Shown here one piece after another: positions 20,405-31,358 of a stretch of 64,000 bases of DNA. The translations under genes were made by a program, and so were the position numbers. The notes below the pieces were generated by a model. The model was not told where the DNA came from. It did no database searches and worked only from the letters and a program-made list of their open reading frames with translations. Positions within the stretch are counted from its first letter, which is position 1, and each line of letters begins with the position of its first letter. Source of the DNA: Phytophthora sp. 'mugwort'. Its lineage: Eukaryota; Oomycota; Peronosporomycetes; Peronosporales; Peronosporaceae. Location: contig JAUCEF010000006.1 of NCBI GenBank assembly GCA_033558025.1, positions 4,526,001-4,590,000 of the forward strand, given 5' to 3'.

Positions 20405-21274
20405 TTCATCCGTGAATGAAACAAAATATGAAGCGTAACTCGGGTTCGTGAACATTTCAAGTTATTAAGATTGAGGTGTCTAAAGTACAGGCTCCTTTAA
20501 ATATACTCGTTACTGCGTAAAATAATAACATGCATTTTTCGTTGTCGTGAAGATTGAACCTGGCCAGCACTTTTCAGGTATCTACAAGCCCTTCAAGCGG
20601 GCGTTAGTTGTATATTGTTTTTATTTGCTCGACACTATATCTATGGGCAAGGCAACACCCTTAGCATGGCGTTTTTTCTCCTCGCGTTCACAAATTCATG
20701 TCCATAGGAATCCTTTTGGACAAGAATACTAGCTCCGCGATGACTACCGAGGGCGTTGTTACATATTATACGGACAGGAGCCACTTTTATATTATACACA
20801 AACCCTCGGTAGTGTTCGCGTATACATGTATTTTGCCTTTCTGCCAAAACGCCCTCCGTTTTAGGGTCCTATGTAGGAGGAGGGGTCTTACGAAAGCCCT
20901 CCTAACTGACTAGGTACCTACGTCTAAACTTACCCCTACCCTCATCTGACACATAGGCCATTTCATTCGGTAGCTCTTTCGGACGTCCGAATGGCCGATG
21001 AAGCCATTCGGTCCTAAATTCATTAAAAGGTACACTTAATTCTGTATCAGTGGCTCGACAAATCATACCCTAACCCTAAAGACACCTGCGATGGACCTAC
21101 CTTTCGAGGTCAGATTGGCCATAAGTCGGGAAAGACAAAATAATATTTTGTTAAAAAAATGTTTGTCCAACCACATGTACCTATGTTATGGTACTGCGTT
21201 CAGCACGTACGTCGCCATCTCACATTCCAACATCCAAACTCCATCCACACCCGCCGGCCGACACGATCTCACTT
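20405..21274. other. Intergenic region between the kinase and histidine genes
   Basis: No coding region is supported. Bases 20846-20885 resemble 4754-4790 upstream of the other kinase (shared GCCCTCC-x-TTTTAGG-x-TCCTA core), so a small dispersed repeat is likely. The segment just before 21275 is the promoter region of the HAD-IGPD gene. Confidence 0.5.
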
Positions 21275-22731
21275 ATGGTTGCTCCCGTGCAAGCCTTGCT
21301 GCTGGACATGGATGGTGTGCTGGCTGAGGTGTCCCAGTCCTACCGTCAGGCCATCGTGGAAACGGCGCTCTACTTCGGCGTGTCCGTCACGCACGAGGAC
21401 ATCGACCAGCACAAGCTGGCAGGTAACGCCAACAACGACTGGCAATTGACACACCGACTGATCCTCGACGCGCTAAGCGGCTCCAGCACCGCTCCCACGC
21501 TTGAGGCAGTCACGGCCCAGTTCGAGGCCCTGTACCAAGGCGTGGGCAGCACGCCGGGCCTCTGTGAGCTCGAGACACTGCTCACACCCAAGGGGCTGCT
21601 ACGTGAGCTGCACTGCCGCCTCCCCAAGGGCTTGGCCGTGGTCACAGGCCGGCCCCGCAAGGACTGCGTCAAGTTCTTGGCCGCGCACGGTATCGAGGAC
21701 CTCTTCCCCGTACAGATCTGTATGGAGGACTGTCCGCCCAAGCCGTCACCTGAGCCCATTCTGCTGGCGCTAAAGGCGCTGGGCGTCAAGGCCGAGAACG
21801 CCGCCATGGTCGGAGACACAGTCGACGATATCATTGCCGGCCGCAAGGCCGGTACGGTCGCCTACGGTGTGTTGACCCCGCAGACGTTCGCCAAGTCGAT
21901 CCTGGAGCAGACACCCGCGGCTATTGGCAAGGTGCTGGAGCAGGTCGGAGCGTCGGTTGTGCTGACTCCCGGGCTCGCAGAGCTGCTGGACCTTGTCCCA
22001 CCAGCGGCGGAGGTTGTGCCAACGGCGAGCAAGGCTCCAACTGTGCATGGAAAACGTAATGGTGTGCGCGAGGCCAACATCTCACGGGTGACGAAGGAGA
22101 CGTCGATTAGTGTCAAACTGTCGCTGGACGGCGCAGGCAAGTCAAAGGTGAGCGAGGGATGGAGCTGTCGATGTGTTGAAGAGGTGAAAGACTTACGATG
22201 TGCGTTTGCTTCGTGTTTGCTTTGGGGCAGGTGAGCTCGGGCATCGGTTTCCTGGATCACATGCTGACGGCGCTGGCCAAGCACAGTCGCTTCGACCTGG
22301 AGCTCCAGTGCAAGGGCGACACCTGGATTGATGACCATCACACGACGGAGGACTGCGCGCTGACGCTTGGTGAGGCTTTTGATGCCGCGCTGGGCGACCG
22401 TGCGGGTATTGCTCGCTTCGGCTCGGCTTGTGTGCCACTGGACGAGGCTCTATCCCGCGCTATTGTGGACATCTCGAGCCGCGCTCACAGCGAGATCAAT
22501 CTGCAGCTAGTGCGTCCGAGCGTGGGCGAGCTGTCGTGCGAGATGATCACGCATTTCTTCGAGTCCTTTGCTAGCGCTGCGCGTCTAACGCTGCATGTGG
22601 ACGTGCTTCGCGGTCGCAATGACCACCACCGTGCCGAAGCATCCTTCAAGGCTCTGGCCGTCGCGCTGCGCACTGCCGTCACGCATGATGCCACTGCGGG
22701 CGTGCCGAGCACGAAGGGGGTCTTGGCATAA
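21275..22731 (+). CDS. HAD hydrolase fused to imidazoleglycerol-phosphate dehydratase (histidine biosynthesis)
   Basis: Two exons, 21275-22147 and 22231-22731, joined in phase 0 across an 83-bp GTGAGC..GGGCAG intron; 457 residues. Residues 1-250 or so are a HAD-superfamily hydrolase: DMDGV at 11-15 with nucleophile D11, VVTGRPR (motif II), CPPKPSPEP (motif III Lys) and [12 protein letters not shown] (motif IV). Residues 269-457 are imidazoleglycerol-phosphate dehydratase: [20 protein letters not shown] spans the splice junction, DDHHTTED is at 325-332, and [14 protein letters not shown] holds the second metal-binding cluster. The enzyme dehydrates imidazole-glycerol-phosphate in histidine synthesis. 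Bacterial HisB also fuses a HAD phosphatase to IGPD, but this HAD looks like a different subfamily. I recall the fusion being noted for Phytophthora. Whether the HAD part is the histidinol-phosphate phosphatase is inference. Confidence 0.95.
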
Positions 22732-23792
22732 GCGATGCGCTCGAGCCGGTCGATATCTGAGCTGGACGCTACGTAGTGTACGTTTAGGATCGGTCTCCAC
22801 TTCAGGGTATGAGGCCGAATTGAGCTTATAGTAGTAAAAAGACTTTACATTATCATATCTAGACGATAGTCTGAGCACAATCACACTCACGGATAGCTTA
22901 AAACCTGAACCACTGGATTTCGACACTGCTTGTGCTCTCACAAACCGGCCGAGCTCGTCGCCCTCGACCATGAGACCCTGTATTGCGAACTTATCTGAAA
23001 CCTTAATGCTGGTAGCAAATATTTTTACTGGAGCCGGCAGACAAAGCTGTTTGTGTCACCAAATTGTTTTTGGGGTGCATATTTTCAACTATGCACTTTT
23101 GAATTTTTAACTACCACTTCATGCGTCAACTAGGCACTTTTGCGTTGTCAACTAGTTAGAAGTAGCTAGCTCGCACGCCAACAGTGACTACAGTTGTTGG
23201 GAATTCAAACAAGGCTGCAAAACACACCTAGCATCTCGTTGGCAGTTAATGTCCTGGTTTAAGACCGCAGGCATTCCCCGCTCTTTCTTCTACACCCTAA
23301 CTATGCGCGCCGCGCGATCCTGTACACATCACGGCTCGCTGCGTCAAAACCTTACGCCCGCTACGGCTCGTAAGCTTCCCCTTCGCTAGAATAACTTTAT
23401 TATTCTATAACTTGATTATAAAAGAAAAAGTTATTTGTGAAGTGAGCACTCAATAATTACATGTATTTTCTATTTAATGTATGGTGCTGAAGTGACCAGT
23501 AATTAATTCAAAAGCATACAGACCAAAATAAATACCCCTATTTCTGGTCCACTTAAATGAATCAATTCGGACTATTAATTCAACAACAGGATTGACGTGG
23601 CGTTGGCATGAACCGAAGCCATTTGAATGCACTGCCCGTTGGCCCTTGGTTGCCCACGCCAGCTCTCGAGGGTGATCTCAGGGCCTGAGCGTGGCCACTT
23701 GAGTTGACTTGGTCTTACTTCTCGACTCAGTCCGCTAAACCAGTTTTGAATCCGTGTCACTCTGTTCGACAATTTTGTTCTGCGCCTCTAAG
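22732..23792. other. Intergenic region
   Basis: AT-rich in its right half. No coding region, RNA gene or repeat could be supported. Confidence 0.5.
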
Positions 23793-24366
23793 ATGGCTCC
23801 GCTGTCTCGCTTCGCTCTCGCCGCCTCGACGCTCCTGGTCCTGCCAGTCGTCGTGCCGATGAGTGCTTGTCCAGCGCGAGTGAAACCATCATCGCCACCA
23901 TCGACAACAACACGTACTACGACACGTGTGCTATGAAGGACGAAGGCGTGACCTTCAACTCTCCACGCTCTTCGACGTGCTCAACTTCTGGACTCCGAGT
24001 TCTTTTTATTCTGCATCTCGTCGACGTGCCTCGAGCCTGTGCACGAGATGACTCATTCGATCCCGTCGGACTGCCTCATCCTCTCCGACGGCACAGAGCG
24101 TAACTTGTCCAAGGAAGTATCAGCGCTGCACGATGAGTGCCACAAGGCTCTGGGACGGACGACGACGATGACGACGCCACCAATAGCGACGACATACCCG
24201 TGAGGATGGTATGGACATGGAAGGCACCACCAGTTCCAGCCCGACGGCCTCCAGTGCATCGTCGACCGTGAGCAACAGCTTCGTCGCGGTCGCGATTGCA
24301 GGCTGTGCCGCTGTCGCTGCTCGCCTTGCGAACCTCTGCAATCCCACCTCGATGGCTCACAAATAA
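23793..24366 (+). pseudogene. Elicitin-like pseudogene
   Basis: A decayed copy of the neighbouring elicitin-like gene. It starts with an ATG and a signal-peptide-like stretch (F-A-L-A-A-S-T-L-L-V). After a frameshift come S-E-T-I-I-A-T-I-D-N-N-T-Y-Y-D-T-C, which matches the first-to-second cysteine region of the intact gene. FDVLNF-like and C-x4-C regions in other frames follow, then a Ser/Thr-rich stretch and a hydrophobic tail near 24250-24350. At least three frameshifts separate these pieces. It is oriented tail-to-tail with the intact gene. Confidence 0.82.
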
Positions 24367-24501
24367 TACTCGAGCAATGTTTAGTACTATTGATGTAGTA
24401 TTTTTCGTCTGCCAGCTACAATGTGCCAAACAGCTTAAGTATGATCACTCTGTGAAACCGTAGCAGACCGGATAGATGAAGAAATAGTAGGAAAGATTAC
24501 T

Positions 24502-25062
24502 CTAGGCCAGAAAGGCGGCAAGGACGGCAGCCGATACCACTGACCCCATCGTCATCACCACAGTCGATGCGCCGGACGAGCTGCCGGAGGTGGAAGCCGT
24601 CGAGCCGGAGCTGTGAGCGTGTCCACCCATATCCATGTCCAAGCCCGCCGCGTCGAGAACGTCGTGGCATTGGTCGTGCAGCTGCGAGATCTCGTCTGCG
24701 AGGTCACGCGCCGTGCCCTCGTACGTGATGAGGCAGTCGGCCGAGCCCATGAGCCCGTGGATCGGCTCGAGGCACGTGGACGAGTTGCAGAACGTCAGCA
24801 TGTCCGCGTCCGTGAAGTTTAGCACATCGAAGACCGACGAGATGTTGAAGGTTGTGCCCTCCGCGCACGTGTCGAAGTAGGAGCTGTTGTTGATGGTGGC
24901 GATGAAGGACTTGCTCACGTCGGCCGAGCACTCATGAGATGAACCGACAGTGGCTGAACCGGCAGAGCCCGCCGAGGACGCGTGCTCGTGTCCCTCGTGG
25001 GCCGAGGCCAAGGAAGCCGATGCGACGAGCAGCGTGGAGGTAGCGAAAGCGAACTTGGCCAT
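24502..25062 (-). CDS. Elicitin-like secreted protein with a GPI-type tail
   Basis: Single exon, 186 residues from the ATG at 25062. A signal peptide covers residues 1-21 (cleavage after ASA). A short His/Ser/Gly-rich spacer precedes an elicitin-type domain with six cysteines at 45, 66, 92, 97, 110 and 132. The C-x4-C pair (CNSSTC) and overall spacing match elicitins. A Ser/Thr/Gly-rich stretch (150-168) and a hydrophobic C-terminus (170-186) follow, typical of GPI-anchored elicitin-like proteins. Elicitins bind sterols and act at the cell surface; sterol binding by this diverged member is not certain. A likely core promoter lies at 25101-25114. The decayed copy is immediately downstream on the other strand. 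Confidence 0.92.
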   Translation of the reverse strand: MAKFAFATSTLLVASASLASAHEGHEHASSAGSAGSATVGSSHECSADVSKSFIATINNSSYFDTCAEGTTFNISSVFDVLNFTDADMLTFCNSSTCLEPIHGLMGSADCLITYEGTARDLADEISQLHDQCHDVLDAAGLDMDMGGHAHSSGSTASTSGSSSGASTVVMTMGSVVSAAVLAAFLA

Positions 25063-25100
25063 TCTATAGTGGAGGATGCGACTTGAGGCGGATGACGAGG

Positions 25101-25114
25101 AATCGAAAGTGAGC
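25101..25114 (-). promoter_or_regulatory. Oomycete initiator-type core promoter of the elicitin-like gene
   Basis: The minus strand reads GCTCACTTTCGATT. This is close to the oomycete 16-bp core (GCTCATTYYNCAWTTT) and lies 39-52 bp upstream of the ATG, the usual distance for a transcription start. Confidence 0.6.
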
Positions 25115-25220
25115 CACTTTCGATGGAGATTAACGGGTGCGGTACGGCTGCAAACACCAGATTGAGGTACACCGTCTGGAAACAATTGTTGATTGTCGCT
25201 CAAGCTCTGATACGGGGTTC

Positions 25221-25248
25221 TATTATACAACTTGTATTATACAACTTG
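25221..25248. repeat. Two tandem 14-bp units upstream of the elicitin-like gene
   Basis: TATTATACAACTTG occurs twice head-to-tail, about 160-185 bp upstream of the start codon. Confidence 0.85.
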
Positions 25249-27586
25249 TATCATCCTGGGGCTATAAAAGCTTGTTGAATGGGGCAAAGCTCGTCAGAAC
25301 CTCGCTGACCTCTTTAGGGGAGAGCGCTGGGTGCGAGATATGAGCCACTGCTCCAGCGTCGTGGAAGCATACACAAGCATTTTCGTGACAGTATGATGCC
25401 GTCAGCCGTAACATGCGGGCCTGTAGCGCGACAGGAGGCGAGCAAGGCTAGAAGAAACCTTGTCATGGTGAGCTTGGCAGCCAAGCAAAAAAAAGAAGCT
25501 GTCTTTTTTAAGTCAGCAAGGGGTTTTGGGCAGCGTTTCGACTAACCTTAACGTGACTTCACAGTCTGGGAAATCTACCACACCAGATTAGGGTACAGCA
25601 CTTCGAAGTAAACGCCTGTCGCCATCGCCATCGCCGATCCCAAATACGATTATGGTAGAACGTCGTGTTCATATCCTTAAGAGCGCGAAACTCCGTGTCC
25701 GACGGCCGTGGCAAATTGTGCACTGTCTCCTGCATCAAAATGCACGCTACTGTACATGTATCTGCCAGAACGATTCTTCCTTCAGCAAAGCTAACGCGTC
25801 ATCAGCTTCACCAACGCGCACTGCCATCCTATATCGAAATCCTGCAGCGTGCCACGTCGGGTGGACGGTCAGCCGGTGCCCGCGATCACGAGGCCTGTCG
25901 CGACGAATAAACGACTGTCGCGGACTGCGCGCCAGTTATCGGAGAATCCAGGGCTCGAAAACTTGGGTCGCCCAGCAATCATCGCCAGATGCAGCAGTGC
26001 TGTCGACAAGCGCGATGACGGCCAGGTTGACGGCCGGGTTGACCATCACACTTCGTTATTAGGGTCGCTTGCTGTCTTGCTTGTACCTGTAGTACAGGTT
26101 GTACGTCTAACCACGCCACTATGGCAAACTCAGAGCGGCTGGCTGGAAATCCAAGTACAGCGGGACCAAGCAGCAACTAAGCGACTCCTCCCTCTTGGTG
26201 TAAGCCTCTCCCGCGTGTATGTATACTCAGGTAGTATGCCCTTTCACTGTTCGTCGTCCAATTGCACCACCGGACTAAGACGGGCCGGCGGCCCAGGAAC
26301 TTCAATGTCAATCGACTCCGCACGTCGACGGACTCGACAGAAGCTCGCTGTGTACTGTACCTTCGACTCATCGAGCACGGCGCTGCAACACAACACGGGG
26401 GGGGGGGGGGGGGGGGTGCCGCTTAGAGGTGAGCCGCCCGGGCAGCTTTCCTTGCTGTTCCGAGTCCGTCGCCTCTCGGTTACAGCAGTCGTCTCGTCAA
26501 CAACGGCACTCATCGACTGGCCTTCCTGCATTTGCGTCAAGCTTGGTCAGCGACCCCTGGCAAAAATGGCAAATCACAGACGTGACCGCTTGGAGACAAG
26601 TTTGCAATCAAACGCGAATGCAATTCGCCGCTGCATTCGAGCACCGCCACGCGCATTCGGCGAAATGAGGCTGCCGCGTCTACTGCATACGTTGGCTTCC
26701 ACCACGTAGAACTGGCACACACGTACCGGTACAGAGTACAGAGGTGCATCGACGCCAAGCAGACCGCGCACCCGCGTAATTGCCGCTGCGCGCTTGTTGG
26801 TGTGTACCGAAGCGGCCTACAACGCACGACGGGAAACCCCGCCGTCCCTTTTTTCTACCATTAGACTTAACCTTGTATGAAAACTTCGGCACATTGTTGA
26901 CGGGTTTTTCCGTCGTTATCTGTATCCACCTCCTTAGCTTTTCTCCGTCCGCGTTGTAGCTGTTTATGCGAGACAGACATCCAGCGCGCGGCGCAAAAAT
27001 TCTTCACTGCAGCAGGTCCAGATGTTCCTCTAGCGCCTTCCGAGCTGGAATGTACACTTACGCATCCTTACACGAGGTGGGAGGTGATGTCATGAAGCTC
27101 ATCAGGCGCTGGCTGGTGCTCAAGTACTCGCGTTGCATACGCGTGTATAGTTGGACCTCCGTGAAGCCACCTTACACAGCATGGTGGCTACGCGACGCGG
27201 ACATACGGCGCTGAACAATCAGTGTTGATTCACTTAATCCCACGGGTAAGCGCAGAGACATTCGCTTGCTGTCTGAGCAAACCTGTAGCATACGGAGCCG
27301 TCTCCGGAGACCGTTGCATGCTTAGCGCCGGATGCCGATGGCGTGAATACCATACACTCGACCACCTTATTCTTGTCGTGAGTCTTGCGTGAAGGTGTCG
27401 AGTGTGAACGCTCTCGCGCGACGAATGCCAAGTCCGTAAAAACCGTAGTGCTTAGTGTGTTGAAGAAGTATGGACGGCTAAAGCAAACGCATCGAGTTCT
27501 TTTTAAGAAAAATATATACAACCCTCCACTCTGTTTATAAACTAATATATCTATCACTCAAGATAACGAGACCAGTCGAGGTCACC
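25249..27586. other. Gene-poor region, 2.3 kb
   Basis: One long open frame (25849-26709, plus) and overlapping ones on the minus strand exist. They have no recognisable domain, run through a G20 homopolymer, and look like random open frames in GC-rich DNA. No gene is supported. Confidence 0.5.
26397..26416. repeat. G20 homopolymer
   Basis: Twenty consecutive G. It is similar in kind to the G19 tract beside the gypsy 3' LTR, but no LTR sequence adjoins it here. Confidence 0.95.
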
Positions 27587-28330
27587 TTACAGGTACAGCA
27601 GTACAGGCTGGTCGTTCTGAAGGCGGTATGGATCTTGGGACTGGTCAACGGGCGAGGCAGACACACCGGGGTTCTCGTCGGCAAAAAGGCACTGGAGGAC
27701 ATCGAGGATCTCGTGGTCGGACACGTTGGCAGCCTGAGGAACGCTGACGTTCTGCTCAACGACGCTTGTAGTGGAGGAGGTGGTGCTCATCGACCACGGG
27801 GCGTACTCGGCAACAGACAGCGGGCTCGGGCGGGCAATCGGAACGCGGAGCTGGGTCGGGGCGGCGGCGCGCGCAGCGGCCACAGCTCCAGGCGGGTGCT
27901 GCGTGCGCAGGTGGCGCGTGAGGTTGCCGGCCGTGCTGAACGTCTTGCCGCAGCCGTCAACAACGCAGATGTGGGCAACGCTGCCGAGGTGGTTCTGCAG
28001 GTGGCGAGCCAGCTTCTCCGACTTGGTGAAGATGCGCGTGCATCCCTCGACCGGGCACTCGAGCTTCTTGAGCAGGTGGAGACGGCGGTGACGAGCCAGG
28101 TTTCCCGACGTGCTGAAGCGCTTGGCGCACGAGCGGATCGCGCACTGGTACGGCTTCTCCCCCGTGTGAGTCTTCATGTGCTCACGCAGGGTGAACTTAC
28201 GCTGGAAGCGGCCGTTGCACGAAGGCACGGGGCACTGGAACGGGCGTTCGCGCTCGCGCTCCTGTGCAGAGGCAGACGTGGTCGCAGGGGCGATGGAAGG
28301 AGCAGCAGCTGTAGTCATGAGGTGGTCCAT
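27587..28330 (-). CDS. Four-finger C2H2 zinc-finger protein, first of three paralogs
   Basis: Single exon, 247 residues, ATG at 28330. Four C2H2 fingers lie between residues 33 and 145: CPVPSC...H-x3-H, CAIRSC..., CPVEGC... and CVVDGC.... Linkers of the TGEKP type occur only between fingers 1 and 2. The blocks RFSTSGNLARHR and KTFSTAGNLTRH are shared almost word for word with the two downstream paralogs. The fingers are followed by a low-complexity Ala/Ser/Val region and a conserved motif at 205-220 (DHEILDVLQCLFADEN). Probably a nuclear DNA-binding transcription factor, but target and direction of regulation are unknown. A good oomycete initiator lies at 28413-28428. Confidence 0.9.
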   Translation of the reverse strand: MDHLMTTAAAPSIAPATTSASAQERERERPFQCPVPSCNGRFQRKFTLREHMKTHTGEKPYQCAIRSCAKRFSTSGNLARHRRLHLLKKLECPVEGCTRIFTKSEKLARHLQNHLGSVAHICVVDGCGKTFSTAGNLTRHLRTQHPPGAVAAARAAAPTQLRVPIARPSPLSVAEYAPWSMSTTSSTTSVVEQNVSVPQAANVSDHEILDVLQCLFADENPGVSASPVDQSQDPYRLQNDQPVLLYL

Positions 28331-28412
28331 GGTGATGACGATGGAAGAGTTTCAATTGCTTTTGCTAGTGCAGGCGGTCAACGGACGCGTTGATCGCTGT
28401 GAGGTGGAAGGC

Positions 28413-28428
28413 AAGTTTGAAAGTGAGC
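28413..28428 (-). promoter_or_regulatory. Oomycete initiator-type core promoter of the first zinc-finger gene
   Basis: The minus strand reads GCTCACTTTCAAACTT, a close match to the oomycete core GCTCATTYYNCAWTTT. It lies 83-98 bp upstream of the ATG at 28330. Confidence 0.62.
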
Positions 28429-31358
28429 TAACCAGAGGCGCAGCTTTCGGCTCCTTATCCGTAGGAGGCTTGCCCTGCCCTCGCCGCGGCCGGTCCATTG
28501 ACAGGCCCGTTACTGCGCCGTTGCTGTTGGTCCGCTGTGACTTGCTACCAGCAGCAGCAGGCAGGGCATGTTACAGCCGGTTGGCCCGGCTTGTCTCGTC
28601 CGCTATGCCAGCGGCTGAATGGTCTCGAGGTGGGATGCCAGGCTGTACGCGGGTCGCAGTGCAGAGACGGCCAAGCTCATGGCGTCGTCGAGCAAGTCTC
28701 AACAAGGGGAGAAAAAAGTGGTTAAGGTGTTCAAGGTAGGCGAGGCGACGCACTTGAACCTCACAGGTCCAAATGTCCACCGAGAAACCAACCCGGAGGA
28801 AGAGCCAATTCGAGTGCAAAGCACGCCCTCTGTTCGCGAAAGCCATGTGGGACGCACGCGCCGGACTGGAGCACAAGTGCAGAGTCTGCACTGCAGACAG
28901 GGGCTACGATACACCATCCTAATGGAAACAGGGGACGTTGACTTGGTTGATTGGAAGATCACTTGATCTCTATGGTGCAGTCGTCCACAACGGTCGAACG
29001 GTGAGGAAATGGTCGGACACTAATACCACGCGCAGGCCAAACCGTATAACCTGAAAGCATGGAAGCACACAGCCGGCGATTTGATTTGCAGTGCCGCTAC
29101 AATCAGACGGTGGTGCTTCGGGACGTAATCTCTGTCCGACACATGAACAAAATTTCAGCGGCAATCAGTGGTGGGCCTTGGCCCTCTCCCCATTAGCACG
29201 GCGGCAATAAGGGCAGCATGAAAGGAATACCCTAGTGTTTGTTGAACACTGTTGAAGGTACGTGATGCAACAAATTTCGCCCTTGGTCGAGGGGAAGCCA
29301 GCTGGACGTGGTCTAAGAAAGACTAGAGAGTGTAGCGCCTGTGTGGACACGAAGGCGCTGTGCGTCACGGCGTGCGACGATTACCAGGAGCGGCGGACAA
29401 GGTTAAAGTCAACATGGCCATTTACCAGTAGCTTTCCAGGACCTGCGACCTTCGCTGTTATCGACACCTGTTGGTGTCGACCTCAGTAGCTTCTGTCGAC
29501 CTGGAAAGATAATCATCCGAACAAGCGTTCCATCGGCCGGAGTGTCGCGACTTTCGACTTGTCGAGTAACGGATACTTTTGATTCTACATGGTACAATAC
29601 TGTCCACTGTCCCGTAGAGTACCTAGTATCCATGGGGCATTGGCTGCAGTGCTCGTGTTCTGTTGCTAGTCTGTACTCGAGAAACAGATGCCTCGTTCAG
29701 GTGTAGCAGCGTGCTCGTTTGCGGCAAGGATGAACTGTACACATGTAATCAGTGTGGGTGGGACGCAACGCATGTGGATGCTTGCTTTGGTTTTGGGTGG
29801 AAGGGCGCTCGGACACGCCGATTGATTTTGGAGGCCATGTCGTCTGCACGCGCGGTGGCGGGGTGGATACAGCGCACGCCGAGACTCCGAGCCTGAGAAT
29901 TTAAACTGCCCTTTTGCATTTGGCGTGTGTGTCACCAGCGAGCCTTTCCACACGGCAGGGGAAGCGTTCATGAAGCATCTGGGTGAGTCAAGGCAAGAGA
30001 ACCAGCGGGACGGATGGCCAAACCAGCTAATGCTGCGCGTCTCACTACAATATAATTGCAAATTGACGGACGTCCCCGACCGGCTTTCACAGACCAAGCT
30101 GGTTCGCTTGTAGTACTTGAACCGGAGCATCACACATTTTTGGGGAAATTGTACTGTACTGTAGCGCCCCGCACACGGCTAACTCGCCGTATCTCGAGCG
30201 CTTTCGTCCCACTTCAATTCACACCAGCACTTCGGCTGTAGGTCACCATCCCAGCTGGTGGAATTGGCATTCTTGTCATGGAATTTTTAGGTACCGGTAG
30301 TCGAGCAAGGCGCACGCAGCTTCAACGGCGTCGCAAGTGAAGAGCATTATTCATTTCCAGCCGCGCTGCTTTAATTTTGTCGCTGCCCATCGGGCAAGAA
30401 GCTGTTTGAAGTGAAAAGGAAGGCAACCGACCAAAATTTGCGGCGATTTCGTGCGTGTTTTGGTGGCAATTACTGCTGCGTGTACAGTTACAGTCTATAT
30501 GTACACTGAAATCCGCGACTTCCCCGTAAGTGACGTTGAAGGCATCGCCACGATATTTTTCCCAGGGAAGTCGCAATGCGTCGAGGCTGGATAGACGCAT
30601 GAGTGCGTCGCGACACTCATCTGTTGGATGTGTAGCCACCTTCGTGCATAGGACAATTGGGACCCAAGGCAAGTGCCGCGTAGGTAATGAATAACCCCGA
30701 CGATCCGTCTTCAAGGACCGCGGATGGCTACCTGCTCGGAGACCATGAAGGAGGAGTATTTCTTGCAATGCATGGTGCTACGTCTGCTCCCGATGAACAT
30801 GATCCCTTCAGGCTTCGGTCGGATAGGCGCTTTCTTGCTTTTTTTTGCGGTTTGCCAGGGCGATTTGCAACAACAGAGCGACGGTCTTAAGGCCGTAAGG
30901 CCGTCGCTCTGGTATGCCTTCGTGTACATAACGGCGTGTTTTGCATTGCGTGCGAGTTTCCATTGCACATTCAACTTAGACGTTCTTTGATTTGCAAAGG
31001 GGTGTGCATGTCCTCAGCGTACTCCGTCAAAAGAAACTGAGTGCACAAGTGCTTGCTTCCTTTTGAGTTTAAGTATCTTTTAACGGTCAGCTCTGTTGCT
31101 TGGCCTCGCGTGCCACGCGACTGGAAGCATGCAGTCCTGCACTGCATTGCACGTAGGAGCCAGTAAAGCTGCTGCGGAGGGGTGCGCTTCCCCCCAAGAA
31201 GAAACGTAAAAATGGGTAATCTTCAATTGACAAGAAACTGCGTGTTCGCTTTACAAACTCGCGAGTGAATTGAAGCATTGAACACGACTCAGTATCTATG
31301 GATAGACGCTCGGATTGATAGTTTACGAGTAATGGTTGCGTGACATCCCCTACAAGGC
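28429..31358. other. Long intergenic region, 2.9 kb
   Basis: Several open frames of 100-155 codons occur on both strands but overlap each other and show no known domain. The only structured feature noted is the hairpin at 30875-30910. No gene is supported. Confidence 0.5.
30875..30910. repeat. Inverted repeat, 14-bp arms
   Basis: AGAGCGACGGTCTT at 30875-30888 pairs with AAGGCCGTCGCTCT at 30897-30910 across an 8-base loop, with one mismatch. Function unknown. Confidence 0.75.

Noticed and set aside
25849..26709. 286-codon open frame on the plus strand
   Set aside because: It runs through a G20 homopolymer, has no recognisable domain, and overlaps comparable open frames on the other strand; GC-rich DNA gives such frames by chance.
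27635..28393. 252-codon plus-strand frame over the first zinc-finger gene
   Set aside because: It is the antisense shadow of the C2H2 gene at 27587-28330; the finger motifs are on the minus strand.
29666..30133. 155-codon minus-strand frame
   Set aside because: No domain, no recognisable promoter, overlapping frames on the other strand.
30322..30768. 148-codon minus-strand frame
   Set aside because: No domain or signal; composition not convincingly coding.
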